Part shown: piece after piece, positions 16,940-25,761 of the stretch
Position numbering within the stretch: the stretch's first letter is position 1
Layout of the letters: every line of letters begins with the position of its first letter
Source of the DNA: Chthoniobacterales bacterium
GTDB lineage: Bacteria; Verrucomicrobiota; Verrucomicrobiia; Chthoniobacterales; UBA10450
DNA: 64,000 nucleotides
NCBI GenBank assembly: GCA_035274845.1
Contig: DATENU010000010.1
Span: forward strand, 241,043 to 305,042
Reading direction: 5' to 3'
Notes under the pieces: model-generated
The model's input: the letters and a program-made list of their open reading frames with translations, nothing else
Told to the model about the DNA's origin: nothing
The model's database searches: none
Program-made: the position numbers and the translations under genes

Positions 16940-16967
16940 TCGACGGTCGGAGACCGCCGCTGCAGAA
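16940..16967 (-). repeat. Dispersed palindromic repeat, family A (copy in reverse orientation)
   Basis: TCGACGGTCGGAGACCGCCG CTGCAGA is the reverse complement of the core at 1741. It lies between the convergent genes ending at 16918 and 16973. A further variant with one changed triplet is at 13334-13358. Confidence 0.65.
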
Positions 16968-16972
16968 GAGGC

Positions 16973-17446
16973 CTAACCCGCTGACGCTTGTTCTTCGGTG
17001 GGACCCGAGCCGAAGATGTTGCTCAGGTTTCCGCCCCCGAAACCCTGGAGGAGCGACGGGAGCAGACCGGCCAGGTTTGTCGAATGATCGGCTGAGGGAT
17101 CGACCTGGCCGTTCGGCGTGAGCTTATCGACCATATTCGGCAGGAATTTCGCCAGGAGCTGCGATGCCTGCGCTGGATCGACGCCGAGCTTTGCCGCGAT
17201 TGCGTTGATCTGATCCTGGCCAACCACATTCCTAACCTGATCGGGCGCGATCGGCTCGTTGTCGCCGGTGCTGATCCAGGATTTCACTTTATCGTCGTGT
17301 CCGGCCTGGGTGAATTTGTTGAGGAGTCCCGGCAGCCCGCCGCTCTGGGCAAGCAGCCCGGCGAGCACACCAAGGAGCGGGTTCGCGCCGCCGGTATCGG
17401 GACCGGGCCTGTTTTGTCCACCGAGAATTGAGTCGAGGAATCCCAT
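16973..17446 (-). CDS. YidB/DUF937-family protein
   Basis: The product is 157 residues from an ATG at 17446 (MGFLDSILGGQNRPGPDTGG). Features of the family are all present: the MGLLDSLLG-like start, NPLLGVLAGLL, GGLPGLLNKFTQAG, DDKVKSWISTGDNEPI and the C-terminal LPNMVDKLTPNGQV. YidB-type proteins are short, helical and of unknown role. The length is normal. Frame upstream of 17446 does not look coding. Confidence 0.85.
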   Translation of the reverse strand: MGFLDSILGGQNRPGPDTGGANPLLGVLAGLLAQSGGLPGLLNKFTQAGHDDKVKSWISTGDNEPIAPDQVRNVVGQDQINAIAAKLGVDPAQASQLLAKFLPNMVDKLTPNGQVDPSADHSTNLAGLLPSLLQGFGGGNLSNIFGSGPTEEQASAG

Positions 17447-17614
17447 AACGTTCTTTCTGTTTGGTTCGTTCGTGGAAGGCCGGTGCCGGTGAACCACGCT
17501 GTCGCGGCCACTTTTCAGGCCGAGGTTAGCCAAAGCGGAGACGGATAGGGAGAGAATTCGGCGTGGAAATAAAACACTCCGCGATGTTTACACGCCAATG
17601 CCGCATGGGCCGCG

Positions 17615-17653
17615 TCAATCTTGACGGCTTTAAGCCGTCAAGATCCGGGCGGA
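17615..17653. repeat. Palindrome CTTGACGGCTTTAAGCCGTC, copy 1
   Basis: CTTGACGGCTT-T-AAGCCGTCAAG is an almost perfect 23-base palindrome with the flanks TCAAT and ATC(C/T)GGGCGG. The same sequence is at 18634-18672. The pair flanks the gene at 17724-18584 in the same orientation. Confidence 0.75.
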
Positions 17654-17723
17654 GAAAACAAGATGCTCCTGAGAGTTGCTCCGCGACCGGCAGGGGGCTA
17701 CAGGCGGTGGGCTTCGAGATCCG

Positions 17724-18584
17724 CTAGTTCGTTTTGCGTTCGTCCACGGCAGTAATCTGGAGATCGTCGCTGCCAGTTTTTTCCAGGACGAGCGTTTTCA
17801 GGACTTTGCCAGATGAATGCCGGGAGCCGTTCCGCAAATTGTATCGAAGGGGAAATGAGACTTTCAGGTCGGTGTTGTTCACGGGGGTGATCTCGAGGTC
17901 GCCGGCGAGCGAAAAGGAGCGTTGCGGCCAGCGAGCGTTATAGCGTTGGAGGTCACGGCGAATCGTTTCGCGGGCGACACCGGGTTTGCCGAAATAGTTT
18001 ACGGCTTCCGCGAAGAATTCCGTTTCGGCGCCCACCTGAGGATCGAGCCCAGCCAGGATGAACGCTCCGATGTAATCGCGGAGCCGCTCGCGATTGTAGG
18101 CGGAGGCGGGAATGTCTGTGGTGACGGCAGGACGGGTCGCGTCGCGCGGGTGCGGGGCCGGAGCGGGGCTCGCGGGCTTGAGCGCGCCGGAGCTCCTCAT
18201 TTTGGCCGCGCCGGATGTGTTTGCCTGGCTCGAACGGGCGTCCTCGGCAATCATTCGTTTGATCTGTTCCTGGTCGCTCTTTTTGAGATAGCGCCAGACA
18301 TCTTCGCCGAACCTGGGCGAAGGCATTTCCGGTTTCGTTTCGCTCACACCCAGGGCGTAGTTCGTTTGAGGATCGAGCTGGCCCGTGATTTTCAGGCCAT
18401 TCCGAATCTGGTAGCGCGTGACCGCAGCGGCGGTGCTGCTGTCGTATTGGCCGGTGATTTCGCCGAAATAATAGCCGCCGGTTTTTAGACGCGTTTGGAC
18501 GGCGCGGATGGTTTCGTCGGCGCGCAGGGAACCGAGCATCCCAAAAGTGACGGCCAGGAAACAAACCAAGACTCCTTTCATCAC
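17724..18584 (-). CDS. Secreted protein with N-terminal peptidoglycan-binding domain
   Basis: The product is 286 residues. A signal peptide (MMKGVLVCFLAVTFGMLGSL, then RA) is followed at once by PG_binding_1: IRAVQTRLKTGGYYFGEITG, then AAAVTRYQIRNGLKITGQLD. A linker of A, S and P follows. The C-terminal half has AGLDPQVGAETEFFAEAVNY and DLQRYNARWPQRSFSLAGDL, which resembles the NTF2-like or SH3-adjacent regions seen in wall-associated proteins. That is a weak similarity. It lies between two copies of a palindrome and next to L,D-transpeptidase genes, suggesting a role in cell-wall maintenance. Confidence 0.75.
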   Translation of the reverse strand: MMKGVLVCFLAVTFGMLGSLRADETIRAVQTRLKTGGYYFGEITGQYDSSTAAAVTRYQIRNGLKITGQLDPQTNYALGVSETKPEMPSPRFGEDVWRYLKKSDQEQIKRMIAEDARSSQANTSGAAKMRSSGALKPASPAPAPHPRDATRPAVTTDIPASAYNRERLRDYIGAFILAGLDPQVGAETEFFAEAVNYFGKPGVARETIRRDLQRYNARWPQRSFSLAGDLEITPVNNTDLKVSFPLRYNLRNGSRHSSGKVLKTLVLEKTGSDDLQITAVDERKTN

Positions 18585-18633
18585 CGGGGAATCGGATGTC
18601 GCCGAGCGGATGCGTCTGCAGAATGTGGACGCT

Positions 18634-18672
18634 TCAATCTTGACGGCTTTAAGCCGTCAAGATCTGGGCGGG
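18634..18672. repeat. Palindrome CTTGACGGCTTTAAGCCGTC, copy 2
   Basis: This is identical to the core at 17615-17653, with the same TCAAT upstream and ATCTGGGCGG downstream. Confidence 0.75.
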
Positions 18673-18701
18673 AAAGGAAAAAGAAGCCGGAGATGTCCCG
18701 G

Positions 18702-19025
18702 CTACTTGTAGGTGGCTTCGATCGCTTCTTTGCGTTGCTCGGCTTGTTTGCTGATGTCGGCGATCTTGTTCCGGGTGTTGGTCTCGGCCTTGGTGTAGGC
18801 AGAAGGCCCGTGGAACTTGTCCATCGCCTTGGTGATGACGGTCTGCACTTCACCCCGATAAACGGTGGCCGCGGCAAACGCGGCGACGAGAAGGAGAAGC
18901 AGGCAAACGCGACGAACGGTCTGGAATGTCTGGTGTCGGCGGTCGGCACGATGCTCGGCAACTTTCTGCTGCTCGGCTTCGCCGCCATATTGGCTCATCA
19001 AAGTGGAGAATTGGCTCTGGCTCAT
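18702..19025 (-). CDS. Small single-pass membrane protein
   Basis: The product is 107 residues. A polar, Q/E/R-rich N-terminus (MSQSQFSTLMSQYGGEAEQQ) is followed by one transmembrane helix (VCLLLLLVAAFAAATVY) and a helical charged tail (ETNTRNKIADISKQAEQRKE). The tail may form a coiled coil. No family was recognised. Confidence 0.6.
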   Translation of the reverse strand: MSQSQFSTLMSQYGGEAEQQKVAEHRADRRHQTFQTVRRVCLLLLLVAAFAAATVYRGEVQTVITKAMDKFHGPSAYTKAETNTRNKIADISKQAEQRKEAIEATYK

Positions 19026-19143
19026 GGTGTTGAGTCATTTAGCAGCGCCTATGCCAGCGGCAGGCGCGACCGCAAAACGGGACGCTTCGTTGCGCGCCTG
19101 GCCACGAAAATTCACCACCTTCGACTGCCGGGACGGGCCTGCT

Positions 19144-20796
19144 TCAGTCGGAAGGATCCTCGACCGCAACGGCGACGGCAGATCCGCTCGCCACCCGCCG
19201 GGCGGAATGGCTCTGGGCAATCACGCGGACGAGCTCCGCGGGATCGACCGGCTTGGTGAGGTGGCGGTCGAAGCCGGCCTGCAACGCGAGATCGCGATCC
19301 TGCCCGCTCGCGCAGGCCGTCAACGCGATGACCGGCACGGCCCGACCGCCCCGCGGCGGCACGACCTCGCGCAATTTCTGGAGGAATTCATATCCGTCCA
19401 TTCCGGGCATGGCGATGTCGCTCACCACCACGTCGGGGTGCAGATTCGACAAAACGGCGAGCGCGTCTTCCACCGAAGCGGCGGGAGTGACGGAGGCGCC
19501 GCACTTGGCCAGAGCAAGCCCGAGCAGCTCTCGCACACTTGGTTCGTCATCAACGACCATGACGTTCAGGCCGCGGAGATGTTCGGCCGGAAAGGGATCT
19601 TCGGTCCAGAAGTGGGCCGGATCGCTCTTGGCGGAGGGAAGGTTGCCGACAGCCAGGATCGGGAGTCGCACCGTAAAACGGCTCCCCTGATTCAGGCCCG
19701 CACTTTCGACCTCAATTTCTCCGCCGTGGAGCCGGACAAGCTGATGCGCAATGGCAAGCCCGAGGCCGAGCCCGCTTTGCCGGCGGGTGGAACGGTTGTC
19801 GCCCTGGCGAAACCGCTCGAAAATGTGCGGCAACAAGTCGGCGCCAATGCCCTGGCCCGTATCGGAAACAACAATAGTGGCGAACTCGCCTTGCTGGGTA
19901 ACGCCGATGCGGACCTCGCCACCGCGAGGCGTAAATTTCACCGCGTTCGCGAGAAGGTTCAGCACCACCTGCTCCAGCCTCATCTTATCGGCGTGCACGA
20001 GCAGATCGTGCGACTCGACTTCGCTAATGAGCGCGACACCCTTCGCGTCGGCGGACGGCAGCACGTCATCGATCGCTTCGGTGACGATGCGCCAGACCTG
20101 CACAATGGCGCGATCCAGAGAAAGCTTCTGGTTTACGATTCGGGTGATATCGAGCACGTCCTCGATCAGCCGCGCCTGCGCTTCGGCATTGCGCGCGATG
20201 GCGTCGACCGCCTGCGCGCGTTCCTGTTCGCCCAGCACATGTTCCTGCATGAGACGGGTCCAGCCGAAGACGGCGTTCAACGGGGTGCGCAGTTCGTGCG
20301 AGACCAGGCCGAGAAATTCATCTTTCTGAATGTTCTCGCGGCTCATGGCGTCGTGCGCGGCCCGCAACGTCTGCTGCGTTTCTTTTTGTTCGTGGATATC
20401 GGTGCAGACCCCAAACCATTTCACGATTTCCCCATCGGGATTGCGATGAGGCAGCGCCCGCCGAAGAAACCAGCGATACTCGCCATCCGCGCGTTTCAGA
20501 CGGAATTCGACCTCATGAGGAGCGCCCGCTTGGAGCGCTTCGGCCCAGGAAGTTTCCACCCTCTCGCGATCGTCCGGATGAATGATCTCGCGCCACGCCT
20601 CGCCGGTGGATTCCTCCGAAGGAAGGCCGGTATAGTCGTGGAACAGTTTGTTATAATGCTCGGAGGAGCCGTCCGGCCGAGCTACCCAGAGGATCTGGGG
20701 CAAGCCGTCCGCCATTTGGCGGAGAATCTCGAGTTCGTGGGGGAAACGTTCGCCGGTTATCTGATGTTTTCTCATTTTGTAGGGCGGTTCCCTCAC
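19144..20796 (-). CDS. Hybrid sensor histidine kinase/response regulator (PAS-HisKA-HATPase-REC)
   Basis: The product is 550 residues with no membrane segment, so it is a soluble sensor. A PAS/PAC domain covers about 25-140 (LPQILWVARPDGSSEHYN, DGEYRWFLRRALPHRN). HisKA has phospho-acceptor H167 in LVSHELRTPLNAV. The ATPase has the N box (LEQVVLNLLANAVKF), G1 (DTGQGIG) and G2 (GLGLGLAI). The C-terminal receiver has phospho-acceptor D460 (VVVSDIAMPGMDG), the acidic pair VVDDEP and the lysine in HLTKPVD. All catalytic residues are present. No output domain or cognate regulator is adjacent, so the phosphorelay partner is elsewhere. A start at 20775 is also possible. Confidence 0.92.
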   Translation of the reverse strand: MREPPYKMRKHQITGERFPHELEILRQMADGLPQILWVARPDGSSEHYNKLFHDYTGLPSEESTGEAWREIIHPDDRERVETSWAEALQAGAPHEVEFRLKRADGEYRWFLRRALPHRNPDGEIVKWFGVCTDIHEQKETQQTLRAAHDAMSRENIQKDEFLGLVSHELRTPLNAVFGWTRLMQEHVLGEQERAQAVDAIARNAEAQARLIEDVLDITRIVNQKLSLDRAIVQVWRIVTEAIDDVLPSADAKGVALISEVESHDLLVHADKMRLEQVVLNLLANAVKFTPRGGEVRIGVTQQGEFATIVVSDTGQGIGADLLPHIFERFRQGDNRSTRRQSGLGLGLAIAHQLVRLHGGEIEVESAGLNQGSRFTVRLPILAVGNLPSAKSDPAHFWTEDPFPAEHLRGLNVMVVDDEPSVRELLGLALAKCGASVTPAASVEDALAVLSNLHPDVVVSDIAMPGMDGYEFLQKLREVVPPRGGRAVPVIALTACASGQDRDLALQAGFDRHLTKPVDPAELVRVIAQSHSARRVASGSAVAVAVEDPSD

Positions 20797-21075
20797 AAGT
20801 CGCTAGTGTGCCCGGAACACCCATTTAGTGAGCAGGAATCATTCTTTTTGCGGAGGAGAATTTCCGTATCTTGCGGCGACTTTTTTGAGGAGAAAGGCTG
20901 GCGAAAATGTCAGCTGCCGGGGACTTTGGTAACGGTGCCGCTGCTCTCGGCTTTGGGCATCGGCGTGTCATTGCGCTCACGCGTTCCATCCCGATCATCC
21001 CCATCCTGATTTCGTCGCGCAATCTCAGTACTCTCCCGGAAAGACGAGGCACGGGCGCTGCTAATTCAGGAGCGC

Positions 21076-21666
21076 ATGAGGCTTCTCCATCTCTTCATCG
21101 CTATTCTTTTGTTTGCTGCGGCCATTCTCAATCGCGCGGAAGCCGCGCCGTCGATTGTGGTCAGTGTTCCGGATCAAACGCTCGCCTTGATCGACCACGG
21201 CACGGTCACCGCGCGATTCCCGGTTTCGACGTCGAGATTCGGTGTTGGCGACAACCCGGGCAGCTATGCGACTCCGCTCGGTTCGCTTGAAATCGCCTCC
21301 AAGATCGGCGCCAACGCGCCTCTCGGCACGGTCTTTAAATCCCGGCGGCCGACCGGCGAAATCCTGCCGCCGAATGCGCGGGGCCGCGATCCGATCGTGA
21401 CCCGGATTCTTTGGCTTCGCGGTTTGGAAAAGGGCAACGCCCGCGCCTATTCCCGCGCCATCTACATTCATGGCACACCTGTGGAAAACCTCATTGGACG
21501 CCCGGCCAGCTATGGTTGCATCCGGATGCGTTCGCGCGACGTCGCCCGGCTTTTTAGCGCGGTCAATGTCGGCACGAAGATCGACGTGTCGAACGCGCAT
21601 CTTGGCCGCGCCCTGGCTCAGCACGCTTTGAGCAATTCTCAGCTTCCCCGGCTGGCCTCGAATTAG
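21076..21666 (+). CDS. L,D-transpeptidase (YkuD family), copy 2
   Basis: The product is 196 residues. A signal peptide (MRLLHLFIAILLFAAAILNR, then AEA) precedes a YkuD domain nearly identical to copy 1 at 16289: PSIVVSVPDQTLALIDHG, PGSYATPLGSLEIASKIGAN, H132 (IYIHGTP) and C148 (SYGCIRMRSRDVARLF). Both catalytic residues are kept. The two copies are 4.8 kb apart in the same orientation, indicating an old duplication. Confidence 0.9.
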   Translation: MRLLHLFIAILLFAAAILNRAEAAPSIVVSVPDQTLALIDHGTVTARFPVSTSRFGVGDNPGSYATPLGSLEIASKIGANAPLGTVFKSRRPTGEILPPNARGRDPIVTRILWLRGLEKGNARAYSRAIYIHGTPVENLIGRPASYGCIRMRSRDVARLFSAVNVGTKIDVSNAHLGRALAQHALSNSQLPRLASN

Positions 21667-21716
21667 CCTGACTGCGTGGAGCCGGATTTGAGAGCGCTCG
21701 TTTGACGCGAAGGCGA

Positions 21717-22208
21717 CTACGCGGTCTGCTTCGCCAGCTTGTCGGCGGCGCAAATCTCGCGCGCCAGGCCACGAGCCTCGTCTTCGAGCGATCCAACACT
21801 GAAGTCAGGACAAGTGCGGCGATCGGAGAGATATTCCTCGACGAAAGAATTCAGCCCGCCACTGCGCTCGCATTGCGCCACGTGGACCAATTGATGGAGA
21901 AGGAGCTCGCGGTTCTGCCAGCTGTCGGCCCGAATGATGATTCCGTGCCCAATGGCCACCGCCCGAGATGCGTCGGTGATGATTTGGGCACGGCGCGCGG
22001 TTTCGGCCAGTTCCTCATCCTCCGGCAATGAGATCCGGTCGACCACCAGCACGCGCACCCGGGAAGAATCCTGGACGCCGGCCAGCCGCGCATCGGCCAT
22101 CTGCCGGGCGGTGAGAGGAAGTCCGTGTTTGAGGACGTAAGTTTCCTGGGCCTTGGCCCATTGGCAGGCGAGGGGCATTAAACGGTCGAATTTTTCCTGG
22201 TCGATCAT
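21717..22208 (-). CDS. Putative DUF4157-like metallopeptidase with degenerate HQLVH motif
   Basis: The product is 163 residues from an ATG at 22208 (MIDQEKFDRLMPLACQWAKA). The centre reads NRELLLHQLVHVAQCERSGG followed by LNSFVEEYL. This matches the layout of DUF4157-type peptidases (HExxHVxQ), but the catalytic Glu is Gln: H105-Q106-x-x-H109. VAIGHGIIIRADSW before it fits the same family. Either it has lost activity or E is supplied elsewhere. No signal peptide was seen. Confidence 0.55.
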   Translation of the reverse strand: MIDQEKFDRLMPLACQWAKAQETYVLKHGLPLTARQMADARLAGVQDSSRVRVLVVDRISLPEDEELAETARRAQIITDASRAVAIGHGIIIRADSWQNRELLLHQLVHVAQCERSGGLNSFVEEYLSDRRTCPDFSVGSLEDEARGLAREICAADKLAKQTA

Positions 22209-22356
22209 GGGAACAAGGGGGAATTGCCCTCGGGTACAAGCATTTGGTATGCGAGCGCGACTCGGCGCCCGGCGGGGTACCCGCTTTTTTTCTAAAAAGT
22301 ATGCTCGCCAAATCGCGAAATTTTCTTCACGATGTGCCGTGAGGAGGATTTCACGT

Positions 22357-23196
22357 ATGAAAATTATCGGCACAATCAGTCTCGGCGTAATCGCAACTTT
22401 CGTTTTACTGCAACCAGCTCACGGACGAGGAGGCGGGCATGCTTCTTTTTCCGGCGGTCATTTCTCGGCCCCGGCGCATTTTTCCGGCGGCTATTCCAGA
22501 GGCTACGGGGGCGGCCGCTCCTACTATTCTCCGGGCGCACGATACTATTCCGGCGCGAGCTATCGCAGCCGGGGGTACTCCAGATCATCCTATCCGCGAT
22601 ATGCGAATCGGGTGAATGCTCAGAACGCGCGGTTTTATTCGGCCTCGGGCTCGCGCGTGGGCGCCACCCGAACGGTCGCCTATCGAACCAGGAACTATTC
22701 CGCCGCCCAGCTCTCGTCCGCGCGGACGGGCGCCACGCGCACGAACAGTTTCAATCAGGGCCGCATCGTGGGACGGCAGGGAGCCAATTGGCACCGGAAC
22801 TGGGATCGGAGCCACGACCATAATTGGAACGGGCATCGGTGCCACTGGCACAACAACGCTTGGATCATTTACGATCCATGGCCGTATTGGTGGGGATACG
22901 GCTACTACCCGTACTATCCCTATTACTCCTACTATGACGACGGCTCGTACTACGACGAAAGCTATCCCACGGCCGAATACCCGCAGGAGCAACACCCGAC
23001 GGAAGCCGTTTACGATTCTTCGCGGATAAGCGAGGTCCAATCCGCCCTCTCCCGGGAAGGATATTACAGTGGCGCGATTGATGGGAGGCTCAATGCCAAC
23101 ACGCGGGCAGCGCTCCGCAATTACCAGCGCGACCACCACCTGGCCGTGACGGGCGTTATCGACCGGAGGATTCTCGAAGGATTGCGGCTGCGATAA
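22357..23196 (+). CDS. Secreted Gly/Tyr/Arg-rich protein with C-terminal peptidoglycan-binding domain
   Basis: The product is 279 residues. The ATG at 22357 was chosen for its GAGGAGG at 22341-22347. A signal peptide (MKIIGTISLGVIATFVLLQP, then AHG) is followed by about 120 residues rich in G, S, Y, R and H (GGHFSAPAHFSGGYSRG), a Trp/His-rich motif (HDHNWNGHRCHWHNNAWIIY) and a run of Y/P (WWGYGYYPYYPYYSYYDDGS). A PG_binding_1 domain ends the protein (ISEVQSALSREGYYSGAIDG). The aromatic stretch plus wall-binding domain is shared with 2556-3800. Confidence 0.8.
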   Translation: MKIIGTISLGVIATFVLLQPAHGRGGGHASFSGGHFSAPAHFSGGYSRGYGGGRSYYSPGARYYSGASYRSRGYSRSSYPRYANRVNAQNARFYSASGSRVGATRTVAYRTRNYSAAQLSSARTGATRTNSFNQGRIVGRQGANWHRNWDRSHDHNWNGHRCHWHNNAWIIYDPWPYWWGYGYYPYYPYYSYYDDGSYYDESYPTAEYPQEQHPTEAVYDSSRISEVQSALSREGYYSGAIDGRLNANTRAALRNYQRDHHLAVTGVIDRRILEGLRLR

Positions 23197-23342
23197 TTCC
23201 GGCTGCGCATGTGCCAGCCGCACGGTCTCCGATCTGATGCGGTTCTCGCTCAAGAACGCGATTGCGATCGCGTTCCTGACGGCGCTGCTTTTGAAATACG
23301 GTCGTTAGGTCGAAGGAAACTAAGATCCAACATCTGTCACAA

Positions 23343-23891
23343 ATGAAACGACTTCCGGTCCTTGTCCTGATCCTGACAACAGCAGGCGCAGCGCTCTGGT
23401 GCCGGGCGAGCGAGCCGAAGGGGTTTACCTTTCAGGACGCAACCTACGTTCATCGCTGGTCCCATGCCGACCAGCATGAGTTTACGCCGGAAGGGCAGGA
23501 CAACCTCGATCAATTCGAGGACATGATCACCGTGAACGGATATCCGGACGTGCAGGATGGGGACGGTCTGGCCGCCGCGGCCAATGCGGTCCTGGAGAAT
23601 TACAAGAAGGCCGAGGCCAAAATCCTCAGGACCGATTCCATTCCGCGGACTCCCAAACGGCCGGCGGAACATTTCATCGCGGCAGTTTTCGGCCGCCCGG
23701 AGTTTATCGAGGTGGCTTTCGCCCGGTTTAGAATGGTGGATGGAAAAGGATATTCCTTCGTCTATTCCCACCGCATCTACGGCGAGAAAATCGGGGATCA
23801 AATGAGCGAATGGCTAAGCGACCATGGCCCGAAAGTTGAGAAGGCGTTGATGGAATGGACTTCCATGCCATCCCCGGCCTTATCGCGCTAG
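23343..23891 (+). CDS. Secreted protein of unknown function
   Basis: The product is 182 residues with a signal peptide (MKRLPVLVLILTTAGAALWC, then RA). The mature part (FTFQDATYVHRWSHADQHEF, FIEVAFARFRMVDGKGYSFV, YSHRIYGEKIGDQMSEWL) is a compact alpha/beta domain with several conserved-looking aromatics. No known family, enzyme motif or membrane segment was seen. Confidence 0.65.
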   Translation: MKRLPVLVLILTTAGAALWCRASEPKGFTFQDATYVHRWSHADQHEFTPEGQDNLDQFEDMITVNGYPDVQDGDGLAAAANAVLENYKKAEAKILRTDSIPRTPKRPAEHFIAAVFGRPEFIEVAFARFRMVDGKGYSFVYSHRIYGEKIGDQMSEWLSDHGPKVEKALMEWTSMPSPALSR

Positions 23892-23931
23892 GAACCTAAC
23901 CGCGCACCGGACCCAGGGGTGCGGCCGCGGC

Positions 23932-24528
23932 CTAAATCGTCGTATCCGCGAGGTTGGATTTATATTTGGTGTTAGTCTGGCGGTCGTTGAGCTCGATGTA
24001 GACGTAGCTCGGCGGAATCACGCCTTCCTCCAAGGCAAACCAAATCTTGCCCAGGTCGGCCGGCGCGCTCAGGGCGCAAAAGCCGTAAAGCCGCTTTCCG
24101 GTGGAATCGAAGAAGTCCACCCAGGTGCGGGACGCATTAGTGTTGCTGCCGCAGGCCGGCAGATTCGGTGCGGCCGCAAACATGGCTGCGGGATAGTCGT
24201 TCTTATTCAACACGTCATAGCGATAACGAACCCAATTCTTCCCGTTCGCCGTGTAATGCTGTTGCTCGAGCAAATACAGAACTGGTTTGGGCGGGTTGTT
24301 GTTGGCGGGCGTACCTTGGATGGTCGGGACAGAGCCCGGCTCCTCCATCGGCACCGCCAGATCGCTATCAGTTGGTCTGGCTGCCGCGGGCGAGCTCTTA
24401 CTGCTGGGGCTGGTCTTGTCTGCCGCAGTCGTCTTGGCCGCCGGGCTGGGGCTGGGAGTGGCAGCCCTAACCACCAGCGCTAAGACCAAACTCGACAAAA
24501 GGATGGCTATTGTCTTCGTTAGTTTCAT
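23932..24528 (-). CDS. Secreted protein with Pro/Ser/Thr-rich linker
   Basis: The product is 198 residues. A signal peptide (MKLTKTIAILLSSLVLALVV) and a linker of S, P, A, K and T precede a beta-rich domain: VLYLLEQQHYTANGKNWVRY, RYDVLNKNDYPAAMF, then KRLYGFCALSAPADLGKIWF and VYIELNDRQTNTKYKSNL. Two cysteines (PACGSN, GFCALS) may pair. No family was recognised. Confidence 0.6.
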   Translation of the reverse strand: MKLTKTIAILLSSLVLALVVRAATPSPSPAAKTTAADKTSPSSKSSPAAARPTDSDLAVPMEEPGSVPTIQGTPANNNPPKPVLYLLEQQHYTANGKNWVRYRYDVLNKNDYPAAMFAAAPNLPACGSNTNASRTWVDFFDSTGKRLYGFCALSAPADLGKIWFALEEGVIPPSYVYIELNDRQTNTKYKSNLADTTI

Positions 24529-24597
24529 GAGGGTCCTTTCTATGGGGAATGAAGAGGGGTTGGTTCTTCGGGTTCAAGGTCAGACTGGCCAGACCGA

Positions 24598-25749
24598 ATG
24601 AAAGTTACAAGCACTCTTTTTTGTGCACCCGGGCATCTTTTCCGAACTCTTAGTAAGAGTGGTCGCCTCTTCCTGACCCTGACGGTTGCACTCGCGGCGC
24701 CGGTTCGTTTACAGGGGTTGGAACCGAGCTCGCGGGAGAAGGCAATCCGGGAGCTGGTCGAGAATAAGATTGATTCTGATGGACCGGGAGTGGCGGTTCT
24801 TGTTTCCCGGAACGGCGTTCCCTTGCACATGGCCGGTTATGGCCTGGCGGATGTAAAAGCGCGCCTTCCAATCACCGCGGATTCATTCTTTGACCTGGCC
24901 TCGGTTTCGAAACACATGACCGGTGTCGCGATCCTGACGCTCGTGGAAAAAGGAAAACTGATTCTCGAGCGGCCTGTCGCCGATTACCTGAAGGACTTCC
25001 GCGTGCCGATAAAGGGACGCGCTGTGACGGTAGCTGATTTGCTTCATCATATTTCCGGGTTAGCCGATTACACCAGCGACGATTGGGAAGGGAGCGACGA
25101 AGAATTCGCCACCCTCACCAATGAGGGTCATCTCAAATGGCTGAACGGGACCCAGCCTCGCCGCGCGCCGGGCGTGAAGTACGAATACAACAACTCGGAA
25201 TACGCCTTGCTCGCCTTGATCGTTGAGCGGTTGAGCGGGCACAGCTTTGCGGAATATGTGCGCGATCATCTCTTTGGGCCGGCGGGCATGGAGCGCACGC
25301 TCGTTCTCGACGGCAAAACGAAGCTCCCCACCACGGCGGTCAAAGGCTACGAGACTAACAAAAAGGGGGACGTGAAACGGTCGTCATCCCCGACCGTGAT
25401 CACGGGGGATGGCAGTGTTTATACATCGATTCGCGAACTCAGCTTGTGGGACAAGGCTTTGCGCAATCAAACCGTCATCACCCGGCGCTCCCAGGAGCTG
25501 GCCTGGACGAACGGACGCTATGACAATGGAAGGGAAATCAAGACCGAGAATGGCGATGGCTACGGTTTCGGCTGGGTCCTGGAGAAAAAACGGCGGATTG
25601 TTTCCCACAGTGGAAGCTGGGCCGGATCGGCGACCTATCTTCTTCTCGATCTCGAGAAAGGATTCACGGTGGCGGTTCTCAGCAACAACGGCGATCTGGA
25701 CACAAGCGATCTCGCCGAAGAAATCCTGGCCTTGTTTGCCGGCGATTAG
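24598..25749 (+). CDS. Serine hydrolase of the beta-lactamase class C / D,D-peptidase superfamily
   Basis: The product is 383 residues with an N-terminal signal sequence (LFLTLTVALAAPVRLQG). The catalytic motifs are all there: S102-V-S-K105 (ASVSKHM), Y197-N-N199 (YEYNNSEYALL) and H337-S-G339 (VSHSGSW). HHISGLADY and FGPAGMERT are further landmarks of the family, which covers esterases, D-aminopeptidases and class C beta-lactamases. The exact substrate is unknown. The protein is likely periplasmic. Confidence 0.9.
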   Translation: MKVTSTLFCAPGHLFRTLSKSGRLFLTLTVALAAPVRLQGLEPSSREKAIRELVENKIDSDGPGVAVLVSRNGVPLHMAGYGLADVKARLPITADSFFDLASVSKHMTGVAILTLVEKGKLILERPVADYLKDFRVPIKGRAVTVADLLHHISGLADYTSDDWEGSDEEFATLTNEGHLKWLNGTQPRRAPGVKYEYNNSEYALLALIVERLSGHSFAEYVRDHLFGPAGMERTLVLDGKTKLPTTAVKGYETNKKGDVKRSSSPTVITGDGSVYTSIRELSLWDKALRNQTVITRRSQELAWTNGRYDNGREIKTENGDGYGFGWVLEKKRRIVSHSGSWAGSATYLLLDLEKGFTVAVLSNNGDLDTSDLAEEILALFAGD

Positions 25750-25761
25750 GAAGAAAATCGC

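Noticed and set aside
18865..21009. 714-codon plus-strand open frame
   Set aside because: It lies antisense to the hybrid histidine kinase, whose domains are unmistakable; the long frame results from high GC content.
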